Origin: an uncultured Mucilaginibacter sp.
GTDB lineage: Bacteria > Bacteroidota > Bacteroidia > Sphingobacteriales > Sphingobacteriaceae
DNA: 64,000 nucleotides
Assembly: GCF_946479965.1 (NCBI RefSeq)
Contig: NZ_CAMLHX010000007.1
Coordinates: 1 to 64,000, forward strand
Reading direction: 5' to 3'
Below, piece after piece: positions 1 to 10,167 of the stretch; positions within the stretch are counted from its first letter, which is position 1; the number at the start of each line of letters is the position of its first letter. The notes under the pieces are model-generated. The model did not search any database. It was not told the origin of the DNA and saw nothing but the letters and a program-made list of their open reading frames with translations. Made by a program: the position numbers and the translations under genes.

Positions 1-87
1 CAAAAAGGCTCCGTTACTATCCCCAACTGGACACCCGACACCGATATACAGATCGCGAATAAGGTACTTCAAAACGCTAAATACTGA
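1..87 (+). CDS. C-terminus of a conjugal transfer protein, probably TraI (partial)
   Basis: An open frame enters from the left edge and ends at TGA 85-87 after about 28 codons, finishing in NKVLQNAKY. The stop overlaps the traJ start codon as ATGA, so the two are almost certainly translationally coupled. The identity rests on position only: in Bacteroidetes conjugative transposons the gene before traJ is traI. Nothing in these few residues proves the family. Confidence 0.55.
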   Translation, partial: QKGSVTIPNWTPDTDIQIANKVLQNAKY

Positions 88-1247
88 TGAAGAAGCTCAT
101 TTACTTTTGCCTGCTTTTCACCTTATGGGGAACGGCAGGCTATGCCCAGACAGCAAGCGTCGATCCCGCGATCAGCCGGAAGTCCTTGCAATATCTTCAG
201 GGTGATGCGGTGTATGAAACCGGCGTAATGGTCTTTTTAAAGGGTCTTAAAAACTCCATCTGGACACATTTCGACTTGTTTATCACAGATGCACAGGCAT
301 TGGCAGCTATTTTTATGATCATATTTTTTGCCATCAAAAGCTATGAAATGATGGTTGGGGATAAGCGCATGGAGATCATGCCCCTGCTCCGGCCATTCGG
401 ATTGGCCATGGTCATTATCTGGTGGGGAGGCTTTGTGAAAATGGTGGCATTTCCGACGGACCTCGTGGCAAATCAGACAGAGGAGATGTTTATCAGTGTA
501 CAAAGTGAAGTAGACGGGTTGCGGTTCACAAGAGCTAACCTGATGCTGGAGGTCGCGAATTCCCTGTACACCTTTCAGGCGCAGGCCGAGGTGGCCGAAA
601 AAGAAAGCGACACCTGGTATGGGCAGGCATGGAACACCGTGACAAGTACCGTAAAACAAGGCATCGCCGACGTAGTCTCACCATTACTGGAACTCAAGAA
701 CCGCCTGACGGTGGGTATGCAGCTTCTTTTTACCCAATTGCTGGAATTGCTGGGTATTTGGATCCTCCGGATTGCGGTCTATATCATTTTTATGATCCAG
801 ATCATCTACTCCTCCATACTGATCATTCTCGGGCCTTTCTCTGTGGCAGTGAGTATTTTACCGGCATTCCGGGATAGTTTCAGCACCTGGGTCGCCCGTT
901 TTATTTCTGTTAACTTATATTCAGGAATTGCTTACCTGATCATGTATTTATGCGGGCTGATGCAGCAATATGCGCTGACTTCAGAAATAAGCAAATACCA
1001 GGAACTGGTTGGACAAAATGGCGTAGCCGCGGACATGGCAAAGCTTGCCGTATTTGCCGGAAATGGTATCCTGTCCTTTGGCACAGTGATCATTGTCTTT
1101 GCTATCGGTGCGATCTGCATGTTTACAGTACCCAGCATCTCCACCTGGATCATTTCCACTTCGGGTATCAGTTCAGCTGCGTCCAACTTTGGACGGGGTG
1201 CCGGAACAGTGGCAGGCGCTGCGAGGATCGCCGGAAGTTTAATTTAA
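87..1247 (+). CDS. traJ: Conjugative transposon protein TraJ (VirB6/TrbL-like inner-membrane channel)
   Basis: A 386-residue polytopic membrane protein starting with a signal-like segment (residues 1-21, ending GYAQ). Further hydrophobic segments lie near residues 65-85, 105-120, 220-260, 280-300 and 325-350, separated by a soluble stretch at about 130-210. Length, topology and position before traK-L-M-N fit TraJ of Bacteroidetes conjugative transposons, which is thought to form part of the inner-membrane pore of the type IV secretion apparatus, like VirB6/TrbL. The start at 87 overlaps the previous stop. It is the first complete gene of a tightly packed transfer operon running to about 4.6 kb. 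The family call is firm; its role in the pore is inferred from homologous systems. Confidence 0.9.
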   Translation: MKKLIYFCLLFTLWGTAGYAQTASVDPAISRKSLQYLQGDAVYETGVMVFLKGLKNSIWTHFDLFITDAQALAAIFMIIFFAIKSYEMMVGDKRMEIMPLLRPFGLAMVIIWWGGFVKMVAFPTDLVANQTEEMFISVQSEVDGLRFTRANLMLEVANSLYTFQAQAEVAEKESDTWYGQAWNTVTSTVKQGIADVVSPLLELKNRLTVGMQLLFTQLLELLGIWILRIAVYIIFMIQIIYSSILIILGPFSVAVSILPAFRDSFSTWVARFISVNLYSGIAYLIMYLCGLMQQYALTSEISKYQELVGQNGVAADMAKLAVFAGNGILSFGTVIIVFAIGAICMFTVPSISTWIISTSGISSAASNFGRGAGTVAGAARIAGSLI

Positions 1248-1262
1248 TCAAACACTCCTTTT

Positions 1263-1877
1263 ATGATCGTAAAAAATATCGAAGCCAAGATAAGGCTGGC
1301 GATCTGGGTGGCCTTGGGCAGTTTTATTACTTCGGTTATCCTGTCGGCCATTTGCTGTTCCTACGCTTACCGCCAGGTCTCCGACGCGCGAAAGAGTATC
1401 TACATTTTAAATAACGGTGTTCCGCTTCAGGCCGCGCAGACAGACATGCAGGTCAACCGGCCCGCAGAGTACCGGGCACATATTGACCTGTTTCATTCCC
1501 TGTTTTTTTCACTGACACCGGATGATAAGTACATTGAATATCAGCTGAAGAAAGCCATGTACCTGGTAGACGAATCGGGTGTTGCGCAGTACAACAACCT
1601 CAAGGAAAACGGCTTTTTTAATTCCGTGCTTTCCTCCAGTTCGGTTATCACGCTCCATACTGATTCCATTTCACTGGATATCGCCAGGCAGTACTTCCGG
1701 TTCTACGGGCGCTTAAAGATTGACCGGAGAAGTTCAACGGTCATCCGCTCACTGGTCACGGAAGGTTACCTGAAAGATATTCCCAGGAGCGATAATAACC
1801 CCCACGGGGTACTGATCCTGAACTGGAAAACTCTGGAAAATAAAGATCTCGAAAATGTTCAGAAAACTACATTCTAA
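1263..1877 (+). CDS. traK: Conjugative transposon protein TraK (VirB8/TrbF-like)
   Basis: A 204-residue protein with a short cytoplasmic N-terminus, one transmembrane helix at about residues 12-35, and a periplasmic domain to the end. This single-pass layout, the size and the place directly after traJ match TraK, the VirB8/TrbF-like assembly factor of Bacteroidetes elements. The start lies 15 bp after the traJ stop. The last 23 bp overlap the next gene in another frame, which suggests coupled translation. Confidence is high because gene order and membrane layout agree. Confidence 0.9.
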   Translation: MIVKNIEAKIRLAIWVALGSFITSVILSAICCSYAYRQVSDARKSIYILNNGVPLQAAQTDMQVNRPAEYRAHIDLFHSLFFSLTPDDKYIEYQLKKAMYLVDESGVAQYNNLKENGFFNSVLSSSSVITLHTDSISLDIARQYFRFYGRLKIDRRSSTVIRSLVTEGYLKDIPRSDNNPHGVLILNWKTLENKDLENVQKTTF

Positions 1878-2274
1878 CCGCGATCCAAGGGATACGCTGT
1901 ACAGTGAATTCAAAAAAGAATTCAGGATGTATCTCGAAAGATTCAATCAAATGGCTAAAAAGATCATGCTGAAATATCCCAGGTTCCTGTTTGGGGCAAT
2001 GGTCCTGTTGTTGATTGCTTCTGCAACACTGGCGATCCTTTTGCACCATAAACCCATGGCCCGGAAACCGGACAAATCAAAACAGGAAACAAAAGTATTT
2101 AATACGGAGCTGGATCGTATTACTGCTGCGGGTGAGGCGCTCCGGCAGACCATCCGTTTGAGGCGACACGTAGATAGTATCAGCGCAAAAAAAGCACTGA
2201 CCAAAACCGACAGCCTCGGCCTCATCCAGGCCCTTGACAGTTTGCAACATATCCAGATGGCTTTACCCCACTAA
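1855..2274 (+). CDS. Small single-pass transfer protein, TraL-like
   Basis: A 139-residue protein with a basic N-terminus, one hydrophobic segment at about residues 43-62, and a charged, helical periplasmic tail. It lies between traK and traM, the position of traL in Bacteroidetes conjugative transposons, and it has the same single-helix plan. I see no motif that would prove the family. The chosen start overlaps traK by 23 bp. In-frame ATGs at 1927 and 1951 would remove the overlap and keep the membrane segment, so the true start is uncertain. Its role would be as a membrane component of the mating apparatus. Confidence 0.65.
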   Translation: MFRKLHSNRDPRDTLYSEFKKEFRMYLERFNQMAKKIMLKYPRFLFGAMVLLLIASATLAILLHHKPMARKPDKSKQETKVFNTELDRITAAGEALRQTIRLRRHVDSISAKKALTKTDSLGLIQALDSLQHIQMALPH

Positions 2275-2321
2275 GCGATATATGCAGGCCGGATTTTTTT
2301 AAACACTAATCCCGAATAATT

Positions 2322-3512
2322 ATGCAAATCAATTTAAAGCAACCGAAATACATTCTGCCGCTTATTCTTCTCCCCTTCCTTTGCCTTTTATTTTTTGTTT
2401 ACAGGACTGGTTTTGGAACAGAAAAAACAGATAAAAAACCGAAGGATGGCATCAATACCACTGTTGGCGAGGTGTCCGGCGAGGTGCAGAAAAGACAATT
2501 GGAGGATAAACTCGATGCTTACCGTAATATCTATAAGGAAGCCGACGGCATGACCGCCGTAAGCCCCCTACCGGCGGAAAAAACAAGCAACCCCTCGTAC
2601 AATACGGGTTATAGCGGCAAAGAGCAAAAAATGCTGGATTCTATCAACCAGGTGATGAAGGCTAAGTATGGTCAGGGTCCGGTGGATCTGCCAACACGTA
2701 AAATCCGTGATCCCGCCAATAATGACCAGCCTTTGGTTGCGGCATTGAACGGCTTGAAGAACAGGCGTACGGTGGAAAGTGTCCGGTCTGATGCGCAGCA
2801 ACAAGTTAAAGATCCGATGGAAACTTTCAGGCAGCAGATGGCTTATCTCGATAGCATCAACAAGGCCAATGACCCGGAAGCAAAAGCGGAACGGAAGAAA
2901 GCCGATGATCTTGCGAAAACGGCAGCGCTTAAAGCGAACGAACCCAAATTGGCCGTCCGACTGGCTGATATAAATTCCGGAGATTTCAATACGATTATGC
3001 CGGAAAAGAAACCGGACTTTATCAAAGTAGTGATCGACGAAAGCCTCACAGGTTATGCGGGTTCCCGCATCCGCCTCCGGCTCCTGGATGATATCCTGGC
3101 CGGAAAGAACCGGATTGCAAAAGGCACTTATATCTACGCGCTTATCAGCGGATTCTCCGGGCAGCGTGTGGAACTCTCTGTACAATCCATCCTTTATCAA
3201 AACAAAATCCTCCCCGTTAAACTGGAAGTTTACGATCTGGATGGTATGGCGGGTTTGTTCGTACCGGAGTCAGCCTTTCGGGATTTTACGCGCGAACTGG
3301 GAACCAATACTGTCCAGGGCGTAACCATTGACGGAAGCGGAAGCGGGTCTGCCGCAAGCCAGTTGGCCATGAGTACAGCCAGTAAATTGTTTCAGTCTAC
3401 CTCCTCAGCCATAGCAGGGCTAATTCGCAAGAATAAGGCGAAGATCAAGTACAACTCCTACCTCTATTTAATCGATCACGAAGCGCTCGAAAAAGCGCAG
3501 CAAAACTATTAA
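2322..3512 (+). CDS. traM: Conjugative transposon protein TraM (VirB10-like)
   Basis: A 396-residue protein with a single membrane anchor near residues 11-28, a long charged and proline-containing linker (about 35-230), and a folded C-terminal domain (about 235-345) containing GSRIRLRLLDDI and the KGTYIYALISGF stretch. That C-terminal domain is the hallmark of Bacteroidetes TraM, the counterpart of VirB10/TrbI, which spans the envelope and links the inner-membrane energy source with the outer-membrane pore. It is followed 2 bp later by traN. A small intergenic stretch (2275-2321) precedes it. Confidence 0.92.
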   Translation: MQINLKQPKYILPLILLPFLCLLFFVYRTGFGTEKTDKKPKDGINTTVGEVSGEVQKRQLEDKLDAYRNIYKEADGMTAVSPLPAEKTSNPSYNTGYSGKEQKMLDSINQVMKAKYGQGPVDLPTRKIRDPANNDQPLVAALNGLKNRRTVESVRSDAQQQVKDPMETFRQQMAYLDSINKANDPEAKAERKKADDLAKTAALKANEPKLAVRLADINSGDFNTIMPEKKPDFIKVVIDESLTGYAGSRIRLRLLDDILAGKNRIAKGTYIYALISGFSGQRVELSVQSILYQNKILPVKLEVYDLDGMAGLFVPESAFRDFTRELGTNTVQGVTIDGSGSGSAASQLAMSTASKLFQSTSSAIAGLIRKNKAKIKYNSYLYLIDHEALEKAQQNY

Positions 3513-3514
3513 AC

Positions 3515-4345
3515 ATGAAGAAATTTATTTATTGCCTCGCTGTCATTTGTATGGCGGTTTTGCAGTGTTATGCCCAATTAGCAGCGGGGACGAAGAAAAG
3601 CAGCTTACCCATAATTTACGTGCCGCAGGATATTTCTGTGCAGTTTATTTCCCCGGAACCCATTCAATATGTAGATATATCCACCAAAGCCATCATCGGT
3701 GACCTGCCCCTAAAAAATGTTTTGCGCATCCGGTTGAAGGATTCCGTCGGACAGGCAGATGCCGTTGTCACGATCGCCGGTGAGAAGTTTATTGCGCAGT
3801 ACCACGTGATAGCTGCTGATTCCATTAATAGTAGAGAGGCCCGGACGGAAATCCCGGTTGATCTAAGCGATACGCATCCCCTGGATATTTCGGGAATAGG
3901 TTTCTCCCAAAATCAACTCCGGCAAATTGCCTTCAACTTGTTCTGTAAGCGACCGGGTAGGGCTAAAGCATCGGCCAAAGCCTTTGATCTGAAGGCATCG
4001 CTTAACCATATTTATACGGCGGGAGACTATATCTTCATTGACATCGGCTACCGGAACAAAACTAACCTGGCTTATGATATCGCGGATATGCGCTTTCATA
4101 TTGACGACAAAAAAATTACCAAGGCGACCAATGTACAATCCCTTGAACTGAAGCCTGAACTCTTCCTGTTCAACACCCCGCTTTTTCAAAAAACATACCG
4201 CAACATCATTGTCCTGAAGAAACTGAGCTTTCCCGGAAATAAAATACTGCACATCGAACTGAACGAAAAACAGGTTTCCGGCCGGGTGATCACTTTGAGT
4301 ATTACCTACCAGGACCTGCTGGATGCGGATACAATACCCCTCTGA
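3515..4345 (+). CDS. traN: Conjugative transposon protein TraN (VirB9-like, DUF4138)
   Basis: A 276-residue secreted protein with a clear signal peptide (residues 1-20, cleavage after CYA). The rest is rich in short beta-strands with no further membrane segments, as expected for the periplasmic/outer-membrane VirB9-like TraN of Bacteroidetes conjugative transposons, which works with TraM in the outer part of the channel. It starts 2 bp after traM and its last base is the first base of the next start (ATGA-type overlap at 4345), so the operon continues. Confidence 0.9.
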   Translation: MKKFIYCLAVICMAVLQCYAQLAAGTKKSSLPIIYVPQDISVQFISPEPIQYVDISTKAIIGDLPLKNVLRIRLKDSVGQADAVVTIAGEKFIAQYHVIAADSINSREARTEIPVDLSDTHPLDISGIGFSQNQLRQIAFNLFCKRPGRAKASAKAFDLKASLNHIYTAGDYIFIDIGYRNKTNLAYDIADMRFHIDDKKITKATNVQSLELKPELFLFNTPLFQKTYRNIIVLKKLSFPGNKILHIELNEKQVSGRVITLSITYQDLLDADTIPL

Positions 4346-4596
4346 TGAACCCTTTGCAATTGCTGGAACCCGAAGAACGCGAGCGATATGATTACTTACA
4401 GGAACTCTTGGAAACCGAATTCGAGGAAACCAACCTGGCCTTTCATATCAGCGGGATTCTGGTGTATGAACTGTTGAATTTATTAGCTGCCTGCGCCTTT
4501 TTGTTTGACGAGCACGGCTTTCCCGAAAGCGAGGACAGCCGCCTGTTGCGCTATGCGCTTACCGGCACAATTGCCGAATACCTGGAAGGAGAATAA
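4345..4596 (+). CDS. Small acidic protein of unknown function in the transfer operon
   Basis: An 83-residue acidic protein that I do not recognise. It is helical with a hydrophobic middle (about residues 38-55, LVYELLNLLAACAFLF), but this is probably a buried helix and not a clear membrane span. Its start overlaps the traN stop and its own stop lies 3 bp before the large methylase-helicase gene, so it is cotranscribed with both. Its last codons carry an AAGGAG-like stretch that could serve as ribosome binding site for the next gene. Small proteins ahead of the methylase-helicase are common in these elements. Confidence 0.75.
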   Translation: MNPLQLLEPEERERYDYLQELLETEFEETNLAFHISGILVYELLNLLAACAFLFDEHGFPESEDSRLLRYALTGTIAEYLEGE

Positions 4597-4599
4597 CCC

Positions 4600-7500
4600 A
4601 TGGCTTTTAACAGTTCAAAAAAACTGGCCGGGAATACCGAAGCCTTGCGCATTGCCCTGTCCGGTCAGGAAAGTTTTGGCCCTGAAGAGGTAGAAAAACT
4701 GAAGGGATATGCAGGATTTGGTGGTTTGAAAGCCATTCTGTTTGGTGCGGGACCGGTAGATGAGTGGGTAGCGCAGAACGCCTCTGCGAATGATCTGCGG
4801 CTTCACCCTTTGGTATTGGAACTACATAAATTGTTACAGGAGAAGCTATCGCCCGCCGGGTATAAGGCAGCTATTGACGTGATGAAAAGCAGCATACAGA
4901 CGGCCTTCTATACCCCGGATGTTGTGCCGCAAGCCCTGTACGCTGCCATGAACAACCAGGGCATTATACCGCAGCGTTTCTATGAACCGAGCAGCGGTGC
5001 AGGTATTTTTATCACTGAAGCCGTCAAAGCATTTCCTGACCTAAAGGAAGTCAACGCAGTGGAAAAGGATGTGTTGACCGGAAAGGTATTGATGGCACTC
5101 GCGTTAACATGGCCAGTGAACAGTATCGTTCAGGTTCGAGGTTTTGAGGAAACATCTTCGCACGAAAAAGGCAGGTATGATTTTATAACCAGCAATATTC
5201 CATTTGGTAATTTCCGCGTATTCGACCCCGCTTACCAGGGAAGTCCGGTAACGGCAAAGATCCATGACTATTTCTTTGCAAAAGGACTAGACAAGCTGGG
5301 CGATGGCGGGCTATTGGCATTTTTGGTAACCGATGCATTTTTAAATACTTCGTCAAATACCCTTTCCCGTAAACACGTTTTCACCTCTGCGGATTTCATC
5401 AGCTTATCGGTATTGCCGGATAACCTGATGAAAGATACGGCCAATACCGAAGCACCAAGTCATTTACTATTAGTCCAGAAGAACGATAATAAAGAAGCAT
5501 TTACAGGGGCAGAGATCCTGCTGATTGAGACCGTTGAACGGGAAAACAGCTATGGTAGCTTTTTTATCAACGCCTATATTGACCGGCACCCGGAATTGCA
5601 GTTGGGTGATACCTTCGGTGCGGGGAAGAACCAGTACGGAAAAGCCCACCAGATGGTGTGGCAGAAAGGCCCGCTGGAGAATATCCGGCAGCCGCTAATG
5701 GAACAGATCGATGAGGGTTTAGCAGCTAACTTTGACCGCGACCGTTGGTTAGCCTTACAACAGCGCTTATCCGGGGAAGTATCTGCCAGCAAAACCGAGC
5801 CTAACGCACGGTTTTTTACTTTTATGGAGATGCCGGAACGCCCGGCTGCGGAAGTTTCCACACAAGGGCAACTCGGGCTTTTCGATGTTCCTTCTTTAAA
5901 TAACGACCAGGCACAAGGCTACCTGTCTGATCTGGATAAAGCTTTTGTAGATGCCACAACTGGCAGGCAGATCAGCACGATCCGCACCACTGCCAGACCT
6001 GACCACGACAGCATTGTGCTGATTACGGCACGGGCGAAACAATCCGGCCGCTACCTCTATAAATTGTTCAGCAATGTTCAGGAATTAAGTTTCTCCAATA
6101 AATGGGTAAGCGGCAATTCCCTGACCTACGAACTGAAAGCATTATCTGCCAGGATCAGACAATTCGGCCATGATTATCGCTACGAAGGTGACCGGAGCCT
6201 CGAACCGGCTTTTGAATTGCTGCCTGACCGGCCAATGCCCTTTACCGCAATCAAACCCTTTTATAAACGGGACACCTTAGTGATACATGAGGGTAAGCCG
6301 GGCCTGACAGGTTTGATCGAGAACGGGCAGGCTGATTTTAATGCTTTTGATAGCCAGACTGATATTGCCTTTTTCCGATCCTATATTGCCCTGCGCGACA
6401 GCTATATGGAACTATACGCGAAAGAGGCGGAAACCCTGCAAGTGCAACCGCACCTGCGGGTGCTCCTCAACCGGAATTACGAAAACTTTAACCAAAAGTT
6501 CGGGCACCTCAACAAAGGACCGAACCGCAACCGGGTGTTGCAGGATATTGCTTTAGGATTTGTTGCGCTTTCCTCCCTGGAACGACGCGAAAATGAGGCC
6601 TGGACAAAAGCCGATATCTTTTTCGGGCCGGTCTTTCCCCAAAAGGAAGACCTCCATACCGATGACCCGGCCGAGGCGCTGGCCCGAAGCCTGAATGATA
6701 AAGGCCGGGTTGACCTGGAGTATATGAGCACCATGACCGGCCTCGATGAATTGGCACTGATCCGCCAGCTCGACGGCAAAATCCTGATGAACCCGGCTAA
6801 GCGCATATGGGAAACCGTAGATGCGTATCTATCTGGTAACGTTGTGCAGAAATTATCTCAGGCTGAGGCGGCAGCGGAGGCAAACCCGGAAGATCTGCAA
6901 ACGGCACGAAGCCTCGCCGCCATTAAACGGGTGCAACCGGAAAAAATTCCCTTTGAACTCCTGGATTTTAACCTGGGGGAACGCTGGATGCCGGTGCACT
7001 ATTACCGGCAATTCGCCAGCGATCTGTTTGGCCTCGACACCCATATCGAATATTTCTCTTCAGCGGACGCCTTTAAGGTTTCCTATAAGAACGGCAATGC
7101 CAAGACAGACGAGGAATTTGCCATTCTACCTAAGTCCGGGATTAAGATGAAGGGAGCGGCTTTGCTGGAACATGCGCTGGAAAATACAAGCCCCTACTTC
7201 AGCTATGTGGTAGGTTCCGGGGATACGGCAGTCAGGCTGCCCGACAATGATGCTATCCAATTGGGCCACCAAAAAATCGAAAAGATCCGCAGCCGCTTTG
7301 AAGAATGGCTGCGGGAACTGCCGGGCAGCGAGAAAAACAGCATCGAGGATTTATATAACCGGACTTTTAACTGTTATGTCCTGCGCGAGTACGACGGCAG
7401 CCACCTGACTTTTCCCGGTCTCGACCGGAAGGCTTTGGGTATTGAAGATCTCTACAGTTCTCAGCGGGATGCCGCCTGGCGCATTATACAAAACAGGGGT

Positions 7501-10119
7501 GCATTGATCGACCACGAAGTCGGCCTGGGTAAAACCCTGACCATGATCATCGCCGCGCAGGAAATGAAGCGTCTGGGCATCGTACAAAAACCGATGATTT
7601 TGGCGCTAAAAGCCAATATCGGACAAATCACCGAAACTTATCGCAAGGCATATCCCCACGCGAAGATTCTGGCTCCGGGGGAAAATGATTTTACGCCGGT
7701 GAAAAGGCAGGCCATCTTCCATCAGATCAAGAATAACAATTGGGATTGCGTCCTGCTCACACACGATCAGTTTGGCAAAATCCCGCAGTCGCCGGAAGTG
7801 CAGCAACAGATTATGGAGGCCGAATTGGATAACATCGAAGCCGACCTGGATACCCTAAAATCATTGGGTGGGGAAATTTCCCGTTCGATTCTGAAAGGCC
7901 TGGAAATTCGTAAGAAAAACCTGGAAGCCAAACTGAACGGCGTGTTATATGCGCTGGAAAACAAAAAGGATACAGGCATCGATTTTCAGGAGATGAATGT
8001 GGACCATTTGTTCCTGGACGAATCACACAAATTCAAAAATCTGACTTTTACCACCCGGCATAACCGTGTTGCGGGTCTGGGCAACCAGGACGGCAGCCAA
8101 AAAGCCCTGAACATGTTATTTGCCGTACGCACTTTACAGCAAAAGTTTGATGCGGATTTATGTGTTACGTTTTTATCGGGCACGCCGATCTCCAACAGCC
8201 TGACCGAAATGTACCTGATATTCAAGTACCTGCGACCGAAAGAACTGGAGCGCCAAAGCATCAGTAACTTTGATGCCTGGGCAGCAGTATTCGCCAAGAA
8301 AACAACCGACTTTGAGTTCTCTGTAACCAACCAGATTGTTGCCAAGGAACGTTTTCGTCACTTTATCAAGGTGCCTGAACTGGCATTATTTTACAACGAG
8401 ATCACGGACTACAAGACAGGCAAACACATCAGTCTGGATAAACCAGAATTGATTGAAACCCTTGTAAACATACACCCGACGCCGGATCAGCAGGACTTTA
8501 TTAAGAAACTGATGAAATTTGCGGAAACAGGCGATGCGACATTGATCGGCCGGCCGCCGTTGACCGACTCGGAAGATAACGCGAGGATGCTGATCGCGAC
8601 CAATTATGCGAAGAAAATGTCTGCCGATATGCGCCTTATTGATCCCGATTGTGAAGACCACCCGGACAATAAAGTGAATGTTTGTGCCCGTAAGATCGCG
8701 GAGCTATATGAGTTGAGTAATGAACATAGGGGTACCCAGATCGTGTTCAGTGATATCGGAACACCCAAACCGGGCGTTTTCAACATTTATGATGCATTGA
8801 AGGAAAAACTGGTTCGCGATTTTGATATCCCGGAAGCAGAGATCACTTATATCCACGACTGGACGGACAGGCAAAAGCCGGAATTGTTCAGGAAGATGAA
8901 TGCAGGTGAAATCAGGTTGCTTTTGGGAAGTACGGAAAAGGCCGGTACCGGCCTGAACGTGCAGGCACGGGTTGTAGCGATGCATCATTTCGATACGCCC
9001 TGGCGTCCCTCTGATCTGGAACAACGTGATGGCAGAGGCGCAAGGCAGGGAAACTGGCTGGCAAAAAAATTCTATGACAACAGGGTGCTGAATTTCATTT
9101 ATGGGGTCGAGCAATCTTTGGACGCTTACAAATTCAATCTCTTAAAGAACAAACAGACCTTTATTTCACAAATGAAGAATTGCGAATTGAATGTTCGCAC
9201 ATTGGACGAAGGCGCGCTCGATGAAAAGAGCGGCATGAACTTCTCTGAATACATCGCTATTCTATCCGGCGACACCACATTGCTGGAAAAAACAAAGATC
9301 GAAAAGAAGGTGGCGCAGCTGGAAGGCTGGAAGTCGGCGCATTTCCGGGAAGTGGCACGTAACCGCTATAGCCTGGAGGCGGCAGAGAAGCAATTGGTCA
9401 GTACCAATGCGATGCTGGAAGCTTTGCGAAAAGATGAAAGCCTGTACCATTCCTCACTGAAATATAACAAAGAAGGAAATAAGCTGAACCCAGTTTACCT
9501 GACGGCTTTTGAAACAGCGGATTCGGAAGCTTTGGGCAAAAAGATCATTTCACTTTACCGGGACTGGCGGCCCGCAAAAGGCGAAGCGGAAGAAAAGCAG
9601 ATTGGTACGCTATACGGATTTAACTTGTATATCCGCCAGCAGCGTGAAGGTTATGAGGACCAGGGTTTGTTCAAATACCGTCAGCAAAACCACCTGTTTG
9701 CCCGGGGCCCTGGTGGCGTACAATATCAAAGCAATGGCGGGCATCCCAACGCAGACAATCCAAAAATGGCTGCGCGTTATTTTCTGAATGCCATCGATAA
9801 AGTGACAGGTTTGCGGGAAAAATATGAAAAGGACCAAAAAGAACTGGTTGCCGAGACTCCCACCTTATCAGAACTGAGCCAAAAGTCATTCGAAAAGGAA
9901 CCCGAGCTAACGGAGTTGCGCGTCGAATTGCGCAGGTTGGAAAATGAAATTGCTGCCAGGATCAGGGAAACTCAAATGAAAGCGGTGCCGGAAGAGATCC
10001 ATGAAAGCGAGGAGAAAGAGCAACAAAAAGAAGACACGCTCGACCACTCTGAAAATCTTCGGGCACTGCGTTTACCGGGCCTTACTTCATCTGATTACCC
10101 TGCCCGGGGTTTGGTTTGA
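4600..10119 (+). CDS. Giant N6-adenine methylase plus SNF2-type helicase (N12-class protein)
   Basis: A 1839-residue two-part protein. The N-terminal part has SAM-dependent adenine methylase features: SSGAGIF (motif I, about residue 133) and a catalytic NIPF at 199-202, a variant of NPPF/NPPY. The C-terminal part is a superfamily 2 helicase: Walker A GLGKT near residue 975, DESH at about 1140, and the motif VI region [11 protein letters not shown] near 1474. The end (about 1580-1839) is a charged coiled-coil-like tail. Such proteins are typical of conjugative elements and phages and are thought to modify or remodel element DNA during transfer and so evade host restriction. There is no separate restriction endonuclease nearby. 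The start has a good GGAG 8-10 bp upstream. Confidence 0.88.
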   Translation: MAFNSSKKLAGNTEALRIALSGQESFGPEEVEKLKGYAGFGGLKAILFGAGPVDEWVAQNASANDLRLHPLVLELHKLLQEKLSPAGYKAAIDVMKSSIQTAFYTPDVVPQALYAAMNNQGIIPQRFYEPSSGAGIFITEAVKAFPDLKEVNAVEKDVLTGKVLMALALTWPVNSIVQVRGFEETSSHEKGRYDFITSNIPFGNFRVFDPAYQGSPVTAKIHDYFFAKGLDKLGDGGLLAFLVTDAFLNTSSNTLSRKHVFTSADFISLSVLPDNLMKDTANTEAPSHLLLVQKNDNKEAFTGAEILLIETVERENSYGSFFINAYIDRHPELQLGDTFGAGKNQYGKAHQMVWQKGPLENIRQPLMEQIDEGLAANFDRDRWLALQQRLSGEVSASKTEPNARFFTFMEMPERPAAEVSTQGQLGLFDVPSLNNDQAQGYLSDLDKAFVDATTGRQISTIRTTARPDHDSIVLITARAKQSGRYLYKLFSNVQELSFSNKWVSGNSLTYELKALSARIRQFGHDYRYEGDRSLEPAFELLPDRPMPFTAIKPFYKRDTLVIHEGKPGLTGLIENGQADFNAFDSQTDIAFFRSYIALRDSYMELYAKEAETLQVQPHLRVLLNRNYENFNQKFGHLNKGPNRNRVLQDIALGFVALSSLERRENEAWTKADIFFGPVFPQKEDLHTDDPAEALARSLNDKGRVDLEYMSTMTGLDELALIRQLDGKILMNPAKRIWETVDAYLSGNVVQKLSQAEAAAEANPEDLQTARSLAAIKRVQPEKIPFELLDFNLGERWMPVHYYRQFASDLFGLDTHIEYFSSADAFKVSYKNGNAKTDEEFAILPKSGIKMKGAALLEHALENTSPYFSYVVGSGDTAVRLPDNDAIQLGHQKIEKIRSRFEEWLRELPGSEKNSIEDLYNRTFNCYVLREYDGSHLTFPGLDRKALGIEDLYSSQRDAAWRIIQNRGALIDHEVGLGKTLTMIIAAQEMKRLGIVQKPMILALKANIGQITETYRKAYPHAKILAPGENDFTPVKRQAIFHQIKNNNWDCVLLTHDQFGKIPQSPEVQQQIMEAELDNIEADLDTLKSLGGEISRSILKGLEIRKKNLEAKLNGVLYALENKKDTGIDFQEMNVDHLFLDESHKFKNLTFTTRHNRVAGLGNQDGSQKALNMLFAVRTLQQKFDADLCVTFLSGTPISNSLTEMYLIFKYLRPKELERQSISNFDAWAAVFAKKTTDFEFSVTNQIVAKERFRHFIKVPELALFYNEITDYKTGKHISLDKPELIETLVNIHPTPDQQDFIKKLMKFAETGDATLIGRPPLTDSEDNARMLIATNYAKKMSADMRLIDPDCEDHPDNKVNVCARKIAELYELSNEHRGTQIVFSDIGTPKPGVFNIYDALKEKLVRDFDIPEAEITYIHDWTDRQKPELFRKMNAGEIRLLLGSTEKAGTGLNVQARVVAMHHFDTPWRPSDLEQRDGRGARQGNWLAKKFYDNRVLNFIYGVEQSLDAYKFNLLKNKQTFISQMKNCELNVRTLDEGALDEKSGMNFSEYIAILSGDTTLLEKTKIEKKVAQLEGWKSAHFREVARNRYSLEAAEKQLVSTNAMLEALRKDESLYHSSLKYNKEGNKLNPVYLTAFETADSEALGKKIISLYRDWRPAKGEAEEKQIGTLYGFNLYIRQQREGYEDQGLFKYRQQNHLFARGPGGVQYQSNGGHPNADNPKMAARYFLNAIDKVTGLREKYEKDQKELVAETPTLSELSQKSFEKEPELTELRVELRRLENEIAARIRETQMKAVPEEIHESEEKEQQKEDTLDHSENLRALRLPGLTSSDYPARGLV

Positions 10120-10167
10120 AATTATTCGAACACCGTATGTTGAGTTTTTAATTTTAGTTAATGTAGT

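Noticed and set aside
2568..3200. Minus-strand frame of 210 codons
   Set aside because: It lies fully inside traM on the other strand, with no start signal and no recognisable motif.
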